Shown one piece after another: positions 62,729-64,000 of a DNA stretch of 64,000 bases. Location of the stretch: contig UQHZ01000009.1 in the NCBI GenBank assembly GCA_900541055.1, positions 1 through 64,000 of the forward strand, in the 5' to 3' direction. Each line of letters opens with the position of its first letter. Position 1 is the stretch's first letter. This stretch comes from an uncultured Collinsella sp. (lineage in GTDB: Bacteria > Actinomycetota > Coriobacteriia > Coriobacteriales > Coriobacteriaceae). The notes under the pieces were generated by a model. That model was not told the origin of the DNA. It ran no database searches and saw nothing but the letters and a program-made list of their open reading frames with translations. Both the position numbers and the translations under genes were made by a program.

Positions 62729-64000
62729 TTAGGCCTGCTCGGAAGCCTTGGGCTCGTCCTTGTACAGGACAAACGAGACGCCAAAGGAAACCAGCGCGGC
62801 GACCGCAAACATGATCGCGTACTGCACGGGCTGGGCCAGGCACAGCAGGATACCGAAGATACCGGTAACGCCCGTGCCGGAAGCGGCAAGCGAGGTGAGC
62901 GCGCAGACCAGGGCGCCGCAACCACCGCCGATGCAGCCGGCGATGAAGGGCTTAAAGAAGCGCAGGTTCACACCAAAGATGGCCGGCTCGGTAATGCCCA
63001 TGAAGGCGGACAGAGCCGAAGGAAGCGCCAGGCCCTTGATCTTGGCATCGCGGGTCTTAAAGGCAACGGCGAGTGCGGCGCCACCCTGGGCGATGTTGGC
63101 GGCACTGGCGATGGGCAGCCAATAGGTCACGCCGTACTGGGCGAGCTGGCCCAGGTCGATGGCGGTGTACATCTGGTGGATACCGGTAACGACCGTGGGG
63201 GCATAGAACAGGCCGACGATAAAGGAACCGATGCCGAAGGGCAGGGTCAGCAGGGCCTGGATCAGACCGAGGATGGCGTTCTCGGCCCACACGAAGATGG
63301 GGCCGACGGCAACGAGCGTCACGAGCACGGTCACGAACACCGAGACGAGCGGGGTCACAAAGAGGTCGAACATCTCGGGAACGATCTTGTGCAGGCGCTT
63401 CTCGAGGAAGGCCAGAATGGCGCAGGCGATAACGATGGGGATCACATGGCCCTGATAGCCGACCCACTCAAAGTTGTACACGCCGGGAATGACGGTGACC
63501 ATGGTCTGAACGCCCTCGGAGGCAACCGTGTAGGCGCTCTGCAGCGAGGAGTTGATAAACGCACCGCCGACGACGGCACCCAGGTACGGGTTGGCGCCAA
63601 AGGCCTTAGCGGCGGAGTAGCCGATCAGGATCTGCAGAATGCCAAAGGACGTGCCCGAGACCAGGTCGGCGATCTTGTAGATAAAGTTATTGGTGTCGAG
63701 CGCGATAAAGCCGTTGGAGGCCATAAAGTTGAGGGCACTCATAATACCCAGTAGCAGGCCCGAAGCCACGATGGCGGGGATGATGGGGACAAAGACGTCG
63801 CCGAGCACCTTAATTGCTCGCATAAAGATGTTCTGCTGCTGCGCCGCGGCCTCCTTGACCTCAGCCTTGGTGGCAGCCTCGACGCCGCTGAGCGCAATGA
63901 ACTCGTCGTAGACCTTATTGACGGTGCCAGTGCCAAAAATAATCTGGAGCTGGCCCTGGGCCTCAAAGACGCCCTTAGCGCCGTCGATATTCTCGAGGGC
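62729..64000 (-). CDS. scrA: Sucrose-type PTS system EIIBC component, 5' end outside window
   Basis: Imports and phosphorylates a sugar, most likely sucrose judged by the adjacent hydrolase gene. The 423 visible residues start in the end of the EIIB domain (GQLQIIFGTGTVNKVYDEF), pass a linker, and continue as the EIIC domain with about ten hydrophobic segments (FVPIIPAIVASGLLLGI, GITEPAIFGVNLRF with the conserved GITEP motif). The EIIB phosphocysteine and start codon lie beyond position 64000. The C-terminus is complete (KDEPKASEQA). Confidence 0.93.
   Translation of the reverse strand, partial: ALENIDGAKGVFEAQGQLQIIFGTGTVNKVYDEFIALSGVEAATKAEVKEAAAQQQNIFMRAIKVLGDVFVPIIPAIVASGLLLGIMSALNFMASNGFIALDTNNFIYKIADLVSGTSFGILQILIGYSAAKAFGANPYLGAVVGGAFINSSLQSAYTVASEGVQTMVTVIPGVYNFEWVGYQGHVIPIVIACAILAFLEKRLHKIVPEMFDLFVTPLVSVFVTVLVTLVAVGPIFVWAENAILGLIQALLTLPFGIGSFIVGLFYAPTVVTGIHQMYTAIDLGQLAQYGVTYWLPIASAANIAQGGAALAVAFKTRDAKIKGLALPSALSAFMGITEPAIFGVNLRFFKPFIAGCIGGGCGALVCALTSLAASGTGVTGIFGILLCLAQPVQYAIMFAVAALVSFGVSFVLYKDEPKASEQA

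Overview
The window looks like a chromosomal segment of a high-GC anaerobic actinobacterium of the Coriobacteriia, most likely a Collinsella-type gut organism. This is inferred from codon and GC character, from gene content (an actinobacterial rimP-nusA-infB order, an NrnA/YqeG/MltG set, a SigB-type sigma factor, sucrose PTS genes) and from recalled features of that group; no single marker proves it. Nearly everything is housekeeping, and all but four protein genes lie on the minus strand. No prophage, insertion sequence, CRISPR array or defence island is visible. The first 44 bases are not genomic: positions 12-44 match the Illumina Nextera read-1 adapter, so the left edge is a library or assembly artefact that cuts the shikimate kinase gene.

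Layout, left to right. (1) 45-5451, minus: alaS-ruvX-mltG-yqeG-aroK, tightly packed. (2) 5604-11972, minus: an A24 prepilin-peptidase domain, a dGTPase-like HD protein, rarA, a DUF948 protein, a degenerate RsbW-like protein, a SigB-family sigma factor and an AI-2E-family permease. (3) 12055-18525, minus: a processive family 2 glycosyltransferase, rluD-lspA, and ileS behind a transcription-terminating T-box leader with an ATC (Ile) specifier. (4) 18665-26701: a glycerol-dehydrogenase-like gene (plus), DUF523, ftsH, a corrinoid adenosyltransferase (plus), a MATE exporter, a TrmH-type methyltransferase and folA/thyA. (5) 26868-27632, plus: a DUF134-NifX-like fusion with a His/Cys-rich tail behind paired palindromes.

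(6) 27749-42642, minus: gls24-fakA-recG-rsmD-coaD, a coiled-coil gene, DUF177-rpmF, then plsX-acpP-rnc-smc-ftsY-ffh, linking fatty acid activation, phospholipid synthesis, RNase III, chromosome condensation and the SRP pathway. (7) tRNA-Asn. (8) 43101-54734, minus: the translation/replication super-operon rimP-nusA-infB-rbfA-nrnA-truB-ribF-dnaG-rpoD, with a consensus-like promoter and a leader attenuator. (9) 54886-59344, minus: leuS and an IMP dehydrogenase, separated by a 370-base spacer rich in hairpins. (10) 59538-64000: a ModE-like winged-helix regulator (plus), a trans-sulfuration-family protein that lacks the expected PLP lysine, sucrose-6-phosphate hydrolase and a sucrose-type PTS EIIBC cut by the right edge.

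The least ordinary material is regulatory or structural: the ileS T-box, the rimP attenuator, the 22-bp palindrome before acpP, a 35-bp perfect inverted repeat at 59924-60001, related GGGGACGT palindromes at 22801 and 43003, and the structured spacers at 15207-15376 and 57485-57821. At protein level the candidates are the degenerate anti-sigma-like protein, the zinc-finger-like tail on NusA, the DUF134-NifX fusion, the probable PLP pseudoenzyme and an IMP dehydrogenase of the Tritrichomonas-like type.
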